This document shows, piece by piece, positions 45,033 through 53,429 of a DNA stretch of 64,000 nt. The notes beneath the pieces were generated by a model. It was not told where the DNA came from and ran no database searches. It saw nothing but the letters and a program-made list of their open reading frames with translations. This DNA is from JAWVFM01 sp963823245 (GTDB lineage Bacteria > Actinomycetota > Thermoleophilia > Solirubrobacterales > 70-9). The first letter of the stretch is position 1. Each line of letters starts with the position of its first letter. The stretch lies in contig CAWGKQ010000003.1 in the NCBI GenBank assembly GCA_963823245.1, positions 1-64,000 of the forward strand, written 5' to 3'. Both the position numbers and the translations under genes were made by a program.

Positions 45033-45650
45033 ATGGGCTTTTACGGCGATCATGTCCTGCCCCGGATTATCAACGTCGCCTGCGGGATGAAGGTAACCGA
45101 GCCGCTGCGCCAGCGCGTCTGCGACGGGCTCGAGGGGGAGGTCGTCGAGATCGGGTTCGGCTCCGGCCTCAACGTCCCGTTCTACCCGGAGTCGGTGAGG
45201 CTGGTTGCGGCGGTGGAGCCGGCCGACGCCGGCTGGAAGCTAGCCACCAAGCGCCTGCGGGCATCGAGCATCCCGGTCGAACGATCGGGCCTCGACGGCC
45301 AGTCGCTGCCGTTCGAGGACGACAGCTTCGACAACGCCCTCTCGACCTGGACGATGTGCACCATCCCCGACATCGAGCAGGCTTTGGCCGAGATTCGGCG
45401 TGTGCTCAAGCCCGGCGGCACGCTGCGCTTCGTCGAGCACGGCTTAGCTCCAGACGAGGGGGTTCGCCGATGGCAGCATCGTCTCGAGCCGATGCAGAAG
45501 CGGCTCTTCGGGGGCTGCCACCTGACACGCGAGATCCCTGACCTGCTCCGGGGCGCCGGATTCGAGGTCACCGAGCTCGATGCCTTCTACGAGGACGGCG
45601 CGCCGAAGTTCGCTGGTGCCGACTCGCTTGGCGCCGCAGTCTCGCCCTGA
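45033..45650 (+). CDS. Class I SAM methyltransferase
   Basis: 205 residues. VVEIGFGSGLNVPFYPES near 37 is motif I, FDNALSTWTMCTIPD near 107 motif II, LKPGGTLRFVEHG motif III. Resembles the methyltransferases near phospholipid or arsenic genes, without a clear substrate. Single gene; -10-like sequence not evident. Confidence 0.82.
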   Translation: MGFYGDHVLPRIINVACGMKVTEPLRQRVCDGLEGEVVEIGFGSGLNVPFYPESVRLVAAVEPADAGWKLATKRLRASSIPVERSGLDGQSLPFEDDSFDNALSTWTMCTIPDIEQALAEIRRVLKPGGTLRFVEHGLAPDEGVRRWQHRLEPMQKRLFGGCHLTREIPDLLRGAGFEVTELDAFYEDGAPKFAGADSLGAAVSP

Positions 45651-46080
45651 CTCCGAGCCACGACGCGTAGCGCATCCCCCGTGGTTGCTCGCAACCGATC
45701 GCCCCCACGCTCGGCGAGGATAGGCCGCCACTTGGAGCGAGCCGGTGTCCGCACTCTCGTCTCGCTTTCGCTCAGCGCGATGAGCAGCAGCAGGCCCGCC
45801 GCGATCACGAAACCGCCTCAGCGACAGCTTTCACCAGAACTGGCCGAGTTCGTAGCGGCGCGCGCCGGGGTTCAGACGCTCGAGCTCAGCCTCTGGCGTC
45901 GGGCTCATCGCCATCCTCCGCATCGGTCGGATCGTCGGCACCCCTCCGGATCGCACCTGCTCCCGGCTCGCCGGACATGCCCGCATCCGACGCCGCCGAG
46001 CGTTGGCACCACGCGGCGAGTCGGAGCCCGATGTGCCTACCGTCGGAGGTCGCCGAGCCCTAAAAGTCTTTCAGCGGGAC
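45651..46080. other. Gap without a recognised gene
   Basis: About 430 bp with no frame I can support on either strand. It leads into the cluster of two tRNA halves at 46.1-46.6 kb. Confidence 0.4.
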
Positions 46081-46088
46081 AACAAGAT

Positions 46089-46105
46089 GGGACCATATTG
46101 GGACC
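46089..46105. repeat. Paired GGGACC repeat, arm-type site
   Basis: GGGACC at 46089 and 46100, 11 bp apart. Unlike the others it lies on the 3' side of the nearest tRNA half (46170-46216), suggesting the opposite arm of an attachment site. Confidence 0.45.
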
Positions 46106-46140
46106 ACCGGGTTCGGCACGATCCACCTAGGAAACGCGAA

Positions 46141-46163
46141 AACCCCTGGATTACCAGGGGCTT
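46141..46163 (-). terminator. Intrinsic terminator 3' of tRNA-Met half
   Basis: CCCCTGG-ATTA-CCAGGGG hairpin, seven bases from the 3' end of the tRNA-Met half. Confidence 0.6.
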
Positions 46164-46169
46164 CGCGAG

Positions 46170-46216
46170 TAGCGGGGGCGGGATTTGAACCCGCGACCTC
46201 CGGGTTATGAGCCCGG
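46170..46216 (-). other. tRNA-Met(CAU) 3' half with full anticodon arm, scar
   Basis: Reverse complement CCGGG-CTCATAA-CCCGG gives a complete anticodon stem-loop, followed by variable loop, T-arm and acceptor CCCCCGCTA. The sequence 5' of the arm does not form a D-arm with GG loop, so the gene is still incomplete. Breaks at the start of the anticodon stem, slightly further 5' than the other copies. Confidence 0.72.
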
Positions 46217-46450
46217 CGATGGGACGATGGCGCTAGCCCCCCGGGGGCGCGACGAGTCGCTGACGCACACTTGCTCGGTCTCGGACGCCGACCTAGGTGG
46301 CTCCTCGATCATCCCAGCGAGCGCGAGTGCCGCGGGTGGGCGGGAGCGCCGGCTTGTAACTCGGCTTGTCGCCGCGCCCAGCGCATCCCTGAGACGGCGA
46401 GCCTCACCTTCAAGCTCGTGGAGGCGATGCCGACAGGGCTCGCGACTCTG

Positions 46451-46467
46451 AGAACAAACTGAGAACA
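46451..46467 (+). repeat. Paired AGAACA repeat, arm-type site
   Basis: AGAACA at 46451 and 46462, 11 bp apart, 94-110 bp before the tRNA half at 46561. Same spacing pattern as the GGTACC and GGAAAC pairs at other scars. Confidence 0.5.
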
Positions 46468-46560
46468 TGCCGGAGCGAAACCCAGCCCATGCCACCGGGC
46501 TTATTGCGGCTTGTCCGTGCCTGAAACGGCTTCTGGCGGACGCCGCTGGACCGCAGAGCT

Positions 46561-46605
46561 GCAATCATAATCCGCGTGTCGGGGGTTCGAGTCCCTCCTC
46601 CGGCA
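46561..46605 (+). other. tRNA (CAU) 3' half, scar, copy 1
   Basis: Loop ATCATAA with anticodon position CAT, stem TCCGC, variable GTGTC, T-arm with TTCGAGT loop, acceptor TCCTCCGGCA. Best read as tRNA-Ile2 or Met type. No 5' half. A hairpin GCCCGCAT/ATGCGGGC at 46689-46706 may be its terminator. The second copy is at 52214. Confidence 0.7.
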
Positions 46606-46688
46606 TGAAGCCGTTGCAAAGCTGGACTTTCCGCAACGTGCGAACACGCGGATTGCTCAGCGCGCTCCGACGTGACGACAAGGGAACT

Positions 46689-46706
46689 GCCCGCATCAAT
46701 GCGGGC
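46689..46706 (+). terminator. Hairpin downstream of tRNA (CAU) half
   Basis: GCCCGCAT-CA-ATGCGGGC, perfect eight-base stem, followed by CGTTCC. It could also serve the converging gene at 46743. Confidence 0.45.
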
Positions 46707-46742
46707 CGTTCCGGGCCTGGGCGACGCGAGAGGTTCCGCGGC

Positions 46743-47147
46743 CTAGAGGTGGTCGCTGTCGAACCGGTGGCAGGCCCAGTAGTCGAGGCCGAACGTCGGG
46801 CCGAGATACGTGTACTCGTAGGTCGGCGGGTCGTTCGGGCAGGGCTGACCGTGGTAGAGGTCGCCTCGGATGTTGTGCTCCGTTCCGAGGTACTCCTCAC
46901 CGCTGGCATCGAACACCAGGAGGTCCAGCGCCTTCGCCTCACCGCTGAACATTCGCTCGAGACCACCGGGGTGAGCGCAATGCAGCTCGTCGGTGACGGG
47001 AAGGGGGGCGACACACGTCCACCCCGCCTTCTCGAGCTTGGTCGTAGTGACCGCTCCGGCAGACCCGGACGAGGCCGCCAAGGCGGCCGCCGCCAACAGG
47101 CCGACGAACGCGCCTCGGACGGCCATCCGAGGCAGGAGTGACTTCAT
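46743..47147 (-). CDS. Secreted hypothetical protein
   Basis: About 134 residues from ATG 47147 (an in-frame ATG at 47165 is also possible). A signal peptide (GAFVGLLAAAALAASSGSAGA) is followed by a domain with four cysteines (WTCVAPLPV, LHCAHPGG, GQPCPNDP, YWACHRF), likely two disulfides. No family recognised. Confidence 0.65.
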   Translation of the reverse strand: MKSLLPRMAVRGAFVGLLAAAALAASSGSAGAVTTTKLEKAGWTCVAPLPVTDELHCAHPGGLERMFSGEAKALDLLVFDASGEEYLGTEHNIRGDLYHGQPCPNDPPTYEYTYLGPTFGLDYWACHRFDSDHL

Positions 47148-47165
47148 GCTTGTGCCGTGATCCAT

Positions 47166-47488
47166 TGAGCCTCCTTGCTCGTTGCGGGTTGCACGACCTC
47201 GAAGTACTGCTCGTCGCCACGCTCGTCACAGACCCACCCGGCGATCAGCAGTGCGTCGGCGTGAGAATCCATCCGGAGCGTGAGGGGGCGGTTGGTCGTC
47301 ATGGCGACGACTCTCCCGCCTGTCCGTGTCGTCAGCGTGAGGTCAGCGCGATTCCTCTCTTAGTGCTCCCGGCATCGCCAGCCGCCCTCCATCACCCGCC
47401 GAGCTGCGCGCGGTCGCCCCGGCAGGTCCCGTCTGCGCGTCGCGCAGTGACAGAGCGGGTGATGCGGAGACGGCCGCTCACGACGGCG
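47166..47488. other. Gap without a recognised gene
   Basis: Between two minus-strand secreted-protein genes. No supported frame. It ends at the terminator of the 47570 gene. Confidence 0.4.
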
Positions 47489-47521
47489 ACGGGCCTCGCC
47501 GGAAAAGCCGGCGAGGCCCGT
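47489..47521 (-). terminator. Terminator after barrel-protein gene
   Basis: ACGGGCCTCGCCGG / CCGGCGAGGCCCGT with loop AAAAG, a perfect 14-base stem, 49 bp after the stop codon of the minus-strand gene. Confidence 0.7.
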
Positions 47522-47569
47522 AGTGGGAGCTGCGAGCCGCCAACCCGGCGGGCCGTAGCTCCTGATCGG

Positions 47570-48061
47570 TCAGAACCTGATCGACCCCGTGGATCCACCG
47601 CTCAGCACGGTGGAGTTGGGCGGGACCGTTCCGTGGAACCTGTAGTGCCCGCTCGCGCCGCGGTAGGGACCTGTGCCTCCGGTGACACGACCGTCGACCG
47701 CCATCTCCTGTGAGCCGTCCTGCTGGATCGTGTTGGTGCCGGTGAACGTGCTGCGCAGCAAGCCGCGGGCGAGGAAGGCCGCCTCGGTGCCCTTGAAGGC
47801 GATCACGTTCGCCTTCGGCTGGCCGGTGATCGTCACGTGGTCGACCAAGGCGCCGGAGTTGAAGCCGCCGAGCGTGCTCGCCAGCGAGCCCGTAAGGACA
47901 GCGGTGCCGCCGACGCCGGGATAGCCGTTGTCGGTCGACAGGACGTTCGATTGCACCGCCGACATGTACTTGTGGTTCGTCTTCGCGAGCGCACTCGGGG
48001 CGGCCACGAGGACGGCCAGCATGGCGACCAGCATGATCGCGCGGGTCTTGTGTTTGAACAT
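47570..48061 (-). CDS. Secreted allene oxide cyclase-like barrel protein
   Basis: 163 residues with signal peptide (RAIMLVAMLAVLVAAPSALA) and GAAGGGAGA before ATG 48061. GRVTGGTGPYRGASGHYRF near the end is the barrel turn seen in allene oxide cyclase/dirigent-like proteins. Related in outline to the protein at 28698. Role outside the cell unknown. Confidence 0.68.
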   Translation of the reverse strand: MFKHKTRAIMLVAMLAVLVAAPSALAKTNHKYMSAVQSNVLSTDNGYPGVGGTAVLTGSLASTLGGFNSGALVDHVTITGQPKANVIAFKGTEAAFLARGLLRSTFTGTNTIQQDGSQEMAVDGRVTGGTGPYRGASGHYRFHGTVPPNSTVLSGGSTGSIRF

Positions 48062-48201
48062 TGAATCTCCCTTCAGTCCAGATTGGGATCGTTGACGGCA
48101 CGAGCCTCTCGCCTCCCCGTGTGCTCAGCGTGAGTTCCGCGTGATTCCCGCGTTAGAGGCGACCTCCGGGCTAGTATCAGGAGGCACTACGAGGAGGAGC
48201 G

Positions 48202-48483
48202 ATGCCGCGGTATCTGGTTGAACGCGTTTACGGGCAAGCCGAGGAGCAGGCCATGCAGGAGATCGGCCTCGGCATGAAGCGGGTTGCGGCAGAGGCGTTC
48301 CCGGACGTGACGTGGGACCACAGCCACGTGGTCACAGACGAATCCGGGATCAAGTCATTTTGCGTCTACGAGGCGCCAAGCGAGGAGCGGGTATACGCGC
48401 ACGCCACCAGGGTGGGTGGCCACACCATCGCGCGGATTTATGAGATCGCCGCCGACGTGACGCCGGCGGATTTCCCAGACTGA
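48202..48483 (+). CDS. DUF4242 protein
   Basis: 93 residues with GAGGAGGAG before ATG 48202. The frame matches the DUF4242 ferredoxin-like fold (YLVERVYG, VTWDHSHVVTDESG, FCVYEAPSEE, IARIYEIAADVTPADF). A Streptomyces relative binds nickel, so metal binding is possible. Stands alone, divergent from the barrel gene. Confidence 0.82.
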   Translation: MPRYLVERVYGQAEEQAMQEIGLGMKRVAAEAFPDVTWDHSHVVTDESGIKSFCVYEAPSEERVYAHATRVGGHTIARIYEIAADVTPADFPD

Positions 48484-48493
48484 CCCAGCTCGT

Positions 48494-50686
48494 TCAGCCG
48501 CCGCTCACCCGTCCCGACGCACGCCGAATTCGGCGGACGTCCCCGGAGTGGCTGAAGGCCGCATAGGCGATAGCCCGTTTCAACTCCACCTCGCGTCGGC
48601 GACTCTTATCGTCCTCGGGGATCAGCGCAAGCGCCCGGTTGTAGAGGGCTATGGCCTCAGTCGTTGCCCAGCCGCGTCGCGCCTGCTCGGCCGCTGAGAG
48701 CAGGTAGCCGACAGCTCGATCGGGATCGCCGGCGGGTCCGGCGTCAGCCAGATGGCGAGCGAGCTCCGGCAGGCGCTTGGGGTCGTCCGCGTGGAGCCGC
48801 TCGATGGCGTCCGCGGCTCGTAGGTGCAGCAGCGACCGCCTGGCGGCGCTCAGATTCCCGTACACGGTCTCGCGGACGAGGTCGTGTGAAAAGCGATAGT
48901 GGCGGCCGTCTCCCCCGGCCTCTTGCAGGAGGCGCGCATCGAGCGCCGCATCGAGCGATTCGACGAGATCGTCCACCGGCCGAGCGGCAGCGTCCTCGAG
49001 TTCGCGGAGGTCGAACTCGTGGCCTAGGACGGCGGCCAATGCCAGCGTGTCCGCGCAGCGCTTACCGAGCCGGTCGACGCGTTGGCCGATCACTTCGCGC
49101 ACCCCCGCCGGCACTCCGGGGGCCATGCCCACCTCGCTCATGCGGCCGGAATCCTCTGCGTCGCGAAGGAGCTCCTCGACGAACAGAGGGTTTCCGTCCG
49201 TGCGTGCATGGAGTTGGGCGTCCAGGCCGGTGGGCCGCTCGTCGGTCAGCCAAGCCGAGGCGAGCTCGCCGACCTCTGCCTCGGAAAGTCCCTCGAGGGC
49301 GACCCGCACCAGCCGCCGATCGTGCGCGAGCTCGCCGACCAGCGTGGCAAGTCCCTCGGGACTCGGCTCCCCGTCGCGAGCGGTGCCCAGCACGAGAATG
49401 GGTGACGAGGTTGCGGTCCGCGTGAGGTGAGCCAGCATGAGCAGAGTGGAGCGGTCGGCCCAATGCAGGTCCTCTAGCACGAGCAGGATCCGGGCGCGGT
49501 CCGAGGCCTGCGCGACGACCGCGACGACCGCCTCGAAGAGGCGATAGCGGGCTTCTACCGGGTCACTCGCGGGAGCCTGCATAGTCGCGTCGAAGACCAC
49601 CAACTCGGGGAGGAGGCGTGACAACTCCTCTTCCGCCCAGCCCGGCAGGGCAGGCAGGGCGTCCTTGTTCACGCGATGCCTGAGCGCCTCGACGAATGGA
49701 CCGTACGGCGCCGGCGAGTCCTCGAAGCAGCGCCCGGCCCAGACGTCCGCGCCGGAAGCGTGGGCCTCGCTGGCGAACTCGGCGGCGAGCCGGCTCTTCC
49801 CGCTACCGGCCTCGCCGGTGACCAGGACCGCGCACAGGTTGCCCTCCGCCGCGCGGGCGAGCGCGGCGCGCAGCTGCTCGAGCTCGGCGTCCCGCCCGAC
49901 TATGGGTGCCGGCTCGGCGCGGGCGAGCATCGCGGGCAAAGGGGCGCGCGGCGAGTGAGCCGCTTCGCCGCTTCGGACCTGATCGACCAGCTGCCGGCAC
50001 GCTGCCGACGGGGCGATGCCGAGGTCGCGCCTGAGCCGATCGGAATAAGCCTGGTAGGCGGCCAGGGCTGCGGCGCGATCGCCCGTCGCGGCCAGCCGGC
50101 GCACGAGCTCCGTTTGGGCCTCCTCGGAGAGGGGGTCGAGGGCGACCTGCTCGCGCGTGCGGCCGAGCGCGGTATCGAGGTCCCCGGAGCGCTCGGCCTC
50201 CTCGGCCAGCGCCCCCAGGACGCTTAGCAGCCGGTGGCGGTGTTGCTCGCGAGGCTCGTTCACCCAGTCGTCGTCGAGGTCCGCGAGCAGGTCCCCTCGG
50301 CAGAGGGCAACGGCCTCCTCGAGCTCGCCGCGGGACAGGTGTTGCTCGAAAGCCTGCGCGTCGATCTGCACCTCCGCGCACGGCTCAATACCCACGCTCT
50401 CGCGCGAAGAGCTCACCGCGCGCGCTGCCGACCCACCGAGCTCGCGCCTGAGGGTCGCGAGGGTCGTGCGCAGGCTGGATCGCGCGCTCTCCTCGAGGAC
50501 GTCCGGCCAAAACACGCCGGCGACGCGGCTGCGCGGATGGAGCCCGGGATGGACCGCGAGCCAGGCGAGCAGCGAACGCGCCCTGTGGCTGGCGATCCGG
50601 TCGACTGGCTGTCCGTCGACCTCAACCATGAGATCGCCGAGCGCGAGCACGCGCAGGCGGGCCTTCTCCCCATCCGACTTTTTCAA
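48494..50686 (-). CDS. SARP-type regulator with ATPase domain
   Basis: About 730 residues. An OmpR-like winged helix (RSLLAWLAVHPGLHPRSRV) and BTAD domain cover about 1-240, giving SARP architecture. An AAA/STAND ATPase follows with P-loop VTGEAGSGKSRLAAEF near 290 and Walker B ILLVLEDLHWAD, then a TPR-like helical tail. It likely activates secondary-metabolite or stress genes after ligand or nucleotide binding. TTG 50686, preceded by GGAAGG, is chosen; the longer open frame has a poor N-terminus. Confidence 0.83.
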   Translation of the reverse strand: MKKSDGEKARLRVLALGDLMVEVDGQPVDRIASHRARSLLAWLAVHPGLHPRSRVAGVFWPDVLEESARSSLRTTLATLRRELGGSAARAVSSSRESVGIEPCAEVQIDAQAFEQHLSRGELEEAVALCRGDLLADLDDDWVNEPREQHRHRLLSVLGALAEEAERSGDLDTALGRTREQVALDPLSEEAQTELVRRLAATGDRAAALAAYQAYSDRLRRDLGIAPSAACRQLVDQVRSGEAAHSPRAPLPAMLARAEPAPIVGRDAELEQLRAALARAAEGNLCAVLVTGEAGSGKSRLAAEFASEAHASGADVWAGRCFEDSPAPYGPFVEALRHRVNKDALPALPGWAEEELSRLLPELVVFDATMQAPASDPVEARYRLFEAVVAVVAQASDRARILLVLEDLHWADRSTLLMLAHLTRTATSSPILVLGTARDGEPSPEGLATLVGELAHDRRLVRVALEGLSEAEVGELASAWLTDERPTGLDAQLHARTDGNPLFVEELLRDAEDSGRMSEVGMAPGVPAGVREVIGQRVDRLGKRCADTLALAAVLGHEFDLRELEDAAARPVDDLVESLDAALDARLLQEAGGDGRHYRFSHDLVRETVYGNLSAARRSLLHLRAADAIERLHADDPKRLPELARHLADAGPAGDPDRAVGYLLSAAEQARRGWATTEAIALYNRALALIPEDDKSRRREVELKRAIAYAAFSHSGDVRRIRRASGRVSGG

Positions 50687-50724
50687 CCTCGCCACCTTCC
50701 GTAGCTGTCCGCATCGCCGAGGTC

Positions 50725-51163
50725 TCAGTCGCACACGATATTCGTGCACTGGCGCGGGTTGCCGTTGCCCCTCGCTTGTTCCCGCCCCCGTCAATCACGC
50801 CGCGCACCGCCCTGATGCCGAGGTCGTCGTTTCGGAGCGCCCGGTTGCGCGTCAGTCTGCCGTCCGGCTTTCGATGTCGAAGCCGTCGTCTCCCGATCGC
50901 GTGGCGACGTCGCCCTTCAGGAGGCTGTGGTGGTCCTTCCCATTGACGCCGAATCCATCCCCCTGGTTGTCGGTGACCAGGTTGCGGCGCACGTCCGTCA
51001 AGGCTGCGACGACCGCCGACGCAACAACGGCAGCGAACTCGTCGCCGCCGCCGAGGTCGCCGGCAAGGACACGTAACTCGCTCGCGCTCGGCCCTGCGCT
51101 GAGCCTTCGTGCGCACCTGGGCGAGGTGCGTCGTAGCGTTGACGATCCACGACTCTCTGACAC
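50725..51163 (-). pseudogene. Right-handed beta-helix protein, C-terminal fragment
   Basis: Repeats of the pectate-lyase/NosD type can be read: NLVTDNQGDGFGV, GDVATRSGDDGFDIES, NDDLGIRAVRGVIDGGGNK. A one-base shift near 50785 leads to the usual ending GNGNPRQCTNIVCD and TGA 50725. The N-terminal two thirds of the domain and the signal peptide are absent. Confidence 0.6.
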
Positions 51164-51190
51164 CGGCGGCGAAGGCAGCGGAGACAGGCG

Positions 51191-51751
51191 CTACGCGACC
51201 GACAGCTCAGCCGGAAGGACGTCGGCGACGGCGCGTCGCTGCTGGGTTCCAAGCCTCGATGAGAGGCGCCGGAGCTCGAGGGCGTCGTTGAAGGCCTGGA
51301 TGAAGGCACTGTCTGCCGTCCCCGCCAGCGGCTCGCCCAGTGCCTCCACGAACCAATCCCCTACCTCGGACCAGCGCCAGACCCTTGTGCGGGCGTCAAC
51401 CCGCCCGGCCGCCGGGGGAAAGCCGCCGGGGCCCCGCCTGCCGTTGACGAGGAGGCGGACGCTCTCGGGCGTCCGGCGAGATCGCTTTGCGATGTCGGCC
51501 ATGGTTGCCAGGTCGTCTTCCTCTACGCGCAGGATCTCGGCGCCGGGAAGCACCTTGAGGAGTTCCCGGACGGCGGACGTGAGCGCACGCGACAGGGTGC
51601 TCGCCCGCCGATCGAACTCGAGCAGAAACGACCCGTCGGCATCCGGCCCTCTGAGCGACGCGTCGTCGATCCGGTCGTAGAGCTGGATCGAGAGCTCGTC
51701 GAGGTTCTCGACCGGGCTCAGGAAGCGCAGCGTGAAGGTGTAGTGGTTCAT
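51191..51751 (-). CDS. HicB-like antitoxin / DNA-binding protein
   Basis: 186 residues. The N-terminal half has the ferredoxin-like HicB-type outline (MNHYTFTLRF, SFLLEFDRRASTLSRAL). The C-terminal half has a helix-turn-helix (TMADIAKRSRRTPESVRLL) and the family stretch RRGPGGFPPAAGR with WRWSEVGDW. ATG 51751 overlaps the upstream gene's stop as ATGA. Such pairs act as type II toxin-antitoxin-like modules, with this protein likely repressing the operon. Confidence 0.7.
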   Translation of the reverse strand: MNHYTFTLRFLSPVENLDELSIQLYDRIDDASLRGPDADGSFLLEFDRRASTLSRALTSAVRELLKVLPGAEILRVEEDDLATMADIAKRSRRTPESVRLLVNGRRGPGGFPPAAGRVDARTRVWRWSEVGDWFVEALGEPLAGTADSAFIQAFNDALELRRLSSRLGTQQRRAVADVLPAELSVA

Positions 51752-51975
51752 GTCTGCTTATGAGGGCAGCGAGCCACGAATCTCCGGATCCGCTTCCCTT
51801 CGTTGTCGGCGTTCTTCGGCGAGCCGTTGACTGAGAACGGCGGGCACTTGCCTTCACGGATTCCCGGGCAATAGATGACGCCCCAGTGACCACGACCGGA
51901 CTCGACCCGAAAGTCCACCTCCTCGGCCTCCTTCAACGCCGCCTCGACCTGCTTCTTTGGGTGCTTCGCACGCAC
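51748..51975 (-). CDS. HicA-like small protein
   Basis: 75 residues from GTG 51975. KKQVEAALKEAEEVDFRV, then GRGHWGVIYCPG and RRFVARCPH fit a HicA-type double-stranded-RNA-binding fold in outline, with the usual GH toward the middle. Four cysteines may bind a metal. Translationally coupled to the HicB-like gene. Toxic activity is inferred from arrangement only. Confidence 0.62.
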   Translation of the reverse strand: MRAKHPKKQVEAALKEAEEVDFRVESGRGHWGVIYCPGIREGKCPPFSVNGSPKNADNEGKRIRRFVARCPHKQT

Positions 51976-52110
51976 TATACACGAAGCTGTTGGGAACTCA
52001 CAACACCTGCGCCTCGGCCCGCGTTCATCGCGTCGAGGATCAAGGCCGAGGCGGACAGACGCGGGACGGCTCAGGTCGACGCGTTCCCCCCGCCGCTTCC
52101 GCCTCCGGCG

Positions 52111-52129
52111 TGCACCCGACCGTGCACCC
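52111..52129 (+). repeat. Paired TGCACCC repeat, arm-type site
   Basis: TGCACCC at 52111 and 52123, 12 bp apart, about 85-100 bp before the tRNA half at 52214. Similar placement to the 11-bp pairs of other scars. Confidence 0.4.
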
Positions 52130-52213
52130 AACTCGGGACTTTCACCCGAACTGAGAGCACCTCCTCGTGCCTGAGAGGGTCCGTCAGACCCCTCAGGACC
52201 GCGCTTGTCAGCG

Positions 52214-52255
52214 ATCATAATCCGCGTGTCGGGGGCTCGAGTCCCTCCTCCGGCA
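52214..52255 (+). other. tRNA (CAU) 3' half, scar, copy 2
   Basis: Same as the half at 46561 apart from one base in the T-loop (CTCGAGT), same direction. It ends CTCCGGCA and runs directly into codons of a GNAT gene whose own start is missing. Confidence 0.7.
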
Positions 52256-52256
52256 C

Positions 52257-53156
52257 TCTGAGGCGCGCCGTCTCCATACCCGCCGCCGCCGACGCAGCAG
52301 CGGTGACCGAGATCGTCGCTGCGCTCGAGTCGTCGCTCTACGGCCGGAGCACCTTCTCGCAGGCCGGTCTGGAGGGCGAATGGTCGGAGCTCGACGTCTC
52401 CCGCGACGCGCGCGTGGTCCGCGATGGGGACCGCATCGTGGGGTACGGCGTTGTGCGCGAACGAGGCGAGCCCTGGGGGTCGAGGGATACGTGCACCCCG
52501 ACTCCCTCGGGCGCGGCGTCGGCAGGCTGATCGCGACTGGGCTCGAGGGGGAGGCCGCCAGTTGCGGCGCCCGCCGAATCCAGAACAGCGTCCTCGAGGC
52601 CGACTCCGCCGCCCGCCGCATGCTCGAATCGCTCGGATACGCCGCCGTGCGGGTGTTCCGCGAGATGCGCATCGAGCTCGAGGCGCCACTCTCCGCACCG
52701 AACTGGCCGAACGGGCTGCGCGTCGTCCCCTTCGACCCGTCGCGGGACGCCCGCGAGTTCCACGCCGCGCACCAGGAGGCGTTCGCCGACGCCTGGGACT
52801 TCACGCCGCGCGATTTCGAGTCGTGGTCCAAGCTCACGCTGGGGAGCGAGCGCTTCGACCAGGGCCTCTGGTGCGTCGTCCGTGCCGAGGACGAGATCGT
52901 CGCCGGGACGATCTGCACCGGTGACACCTATGGCGGCGGCTTCGTCCACGCGCTCTTCGTGCGCCGCCCGTGGCGCAGGCAGGGCGTCGGCGCGGCGCTC
53001 CTCGCCGATTCGTTCACGCGCTTCTGGGAGCGCGGCGAGCGCTTCGTCGGTCTCGGCGTCGACGCGGCGAGCGCCACCGGCGCCTTCCGCCTCTACGAAC
53101 GAGCCGAAATGACGCCCGCCCTCGGCTGGGTCATGTACGAGAAGGAGCTCGGTTAG
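52257..53156 (+). pseudogene. Tandem GNAT acetyltransferase, 5' end replaced and frameshifted
   Basis: Two GNAT domains. The first begins RRAVSIPAAADAAAVTEIVA directly after the tRNA half, with no start codon, so a few N-terminal residues were replaced. A one-base shift near 52475 separates RIVGYGVVRERGEPW from VEGYVHPDSLGRGVGRL. The second domain is intact (RRPWRRQGVGAALLADSF, RLYERAEMTPALGWVMY). Acetyl-CoA loop is RGVGRL / RQGVGA. Probably inactive in the first half. Confidence 0.75.
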
Positions 53157-53368
53157 GGCGCCCGCGCCCGCCGGGCTCCAGGCCGCGAGCCGAGGATCGG
53201 CCCCTCGGGCGCATTGCCGCCGAGATCCTCGATGTCCTTGTCGCCGAGCGGCCGCTCCCAGACGAACCCCTTGCGGCGCACGCGCCAGAAGGCCTGACCT
53301 CGGGAGGTGTGTTCGTCGACGCCGGGCAGCGAGTCGACGATTCGCCGCACGTCATCCCACGTCGCCAC
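53153..53368 (-). pseudogene. MmcQ/YjbR-like protein, 3' truncated
   Basis: 71 codons from GTG 53368: VATWDDVRRIVDSLPGVDEH, GQAFWRVRRKGFVWERPLG, then GGNAPEGPILG. The family usually has about 115-120 residues. Here it ends in a basic stretch overlapping the stop of the GNAT gene by four bases. The missing third was probably lost by deletion between the two convergent genes. Confidence 0.6.
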
Positions 53369-53429
53369 ACCGCCAGCGTAGGCGACGCCCGGCTTGGACT
53401 CACGGGAGCTGGGTAGTAGTTCGTGCGGC

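Noticed and set aside
46170..46260. Complete tRNA-Met gene, since the full anticodon arm is present
   Set aside because: The sequence 5' of the arm has no D-loop GG pair and does not pair with the acceptor strand CCCCCGC.
46743..52213. Biosynthetic gene cluster under the SARP regulator
   Set aside because: No polyketide, peptide or terpene synthase or tailoring genes are present near it.
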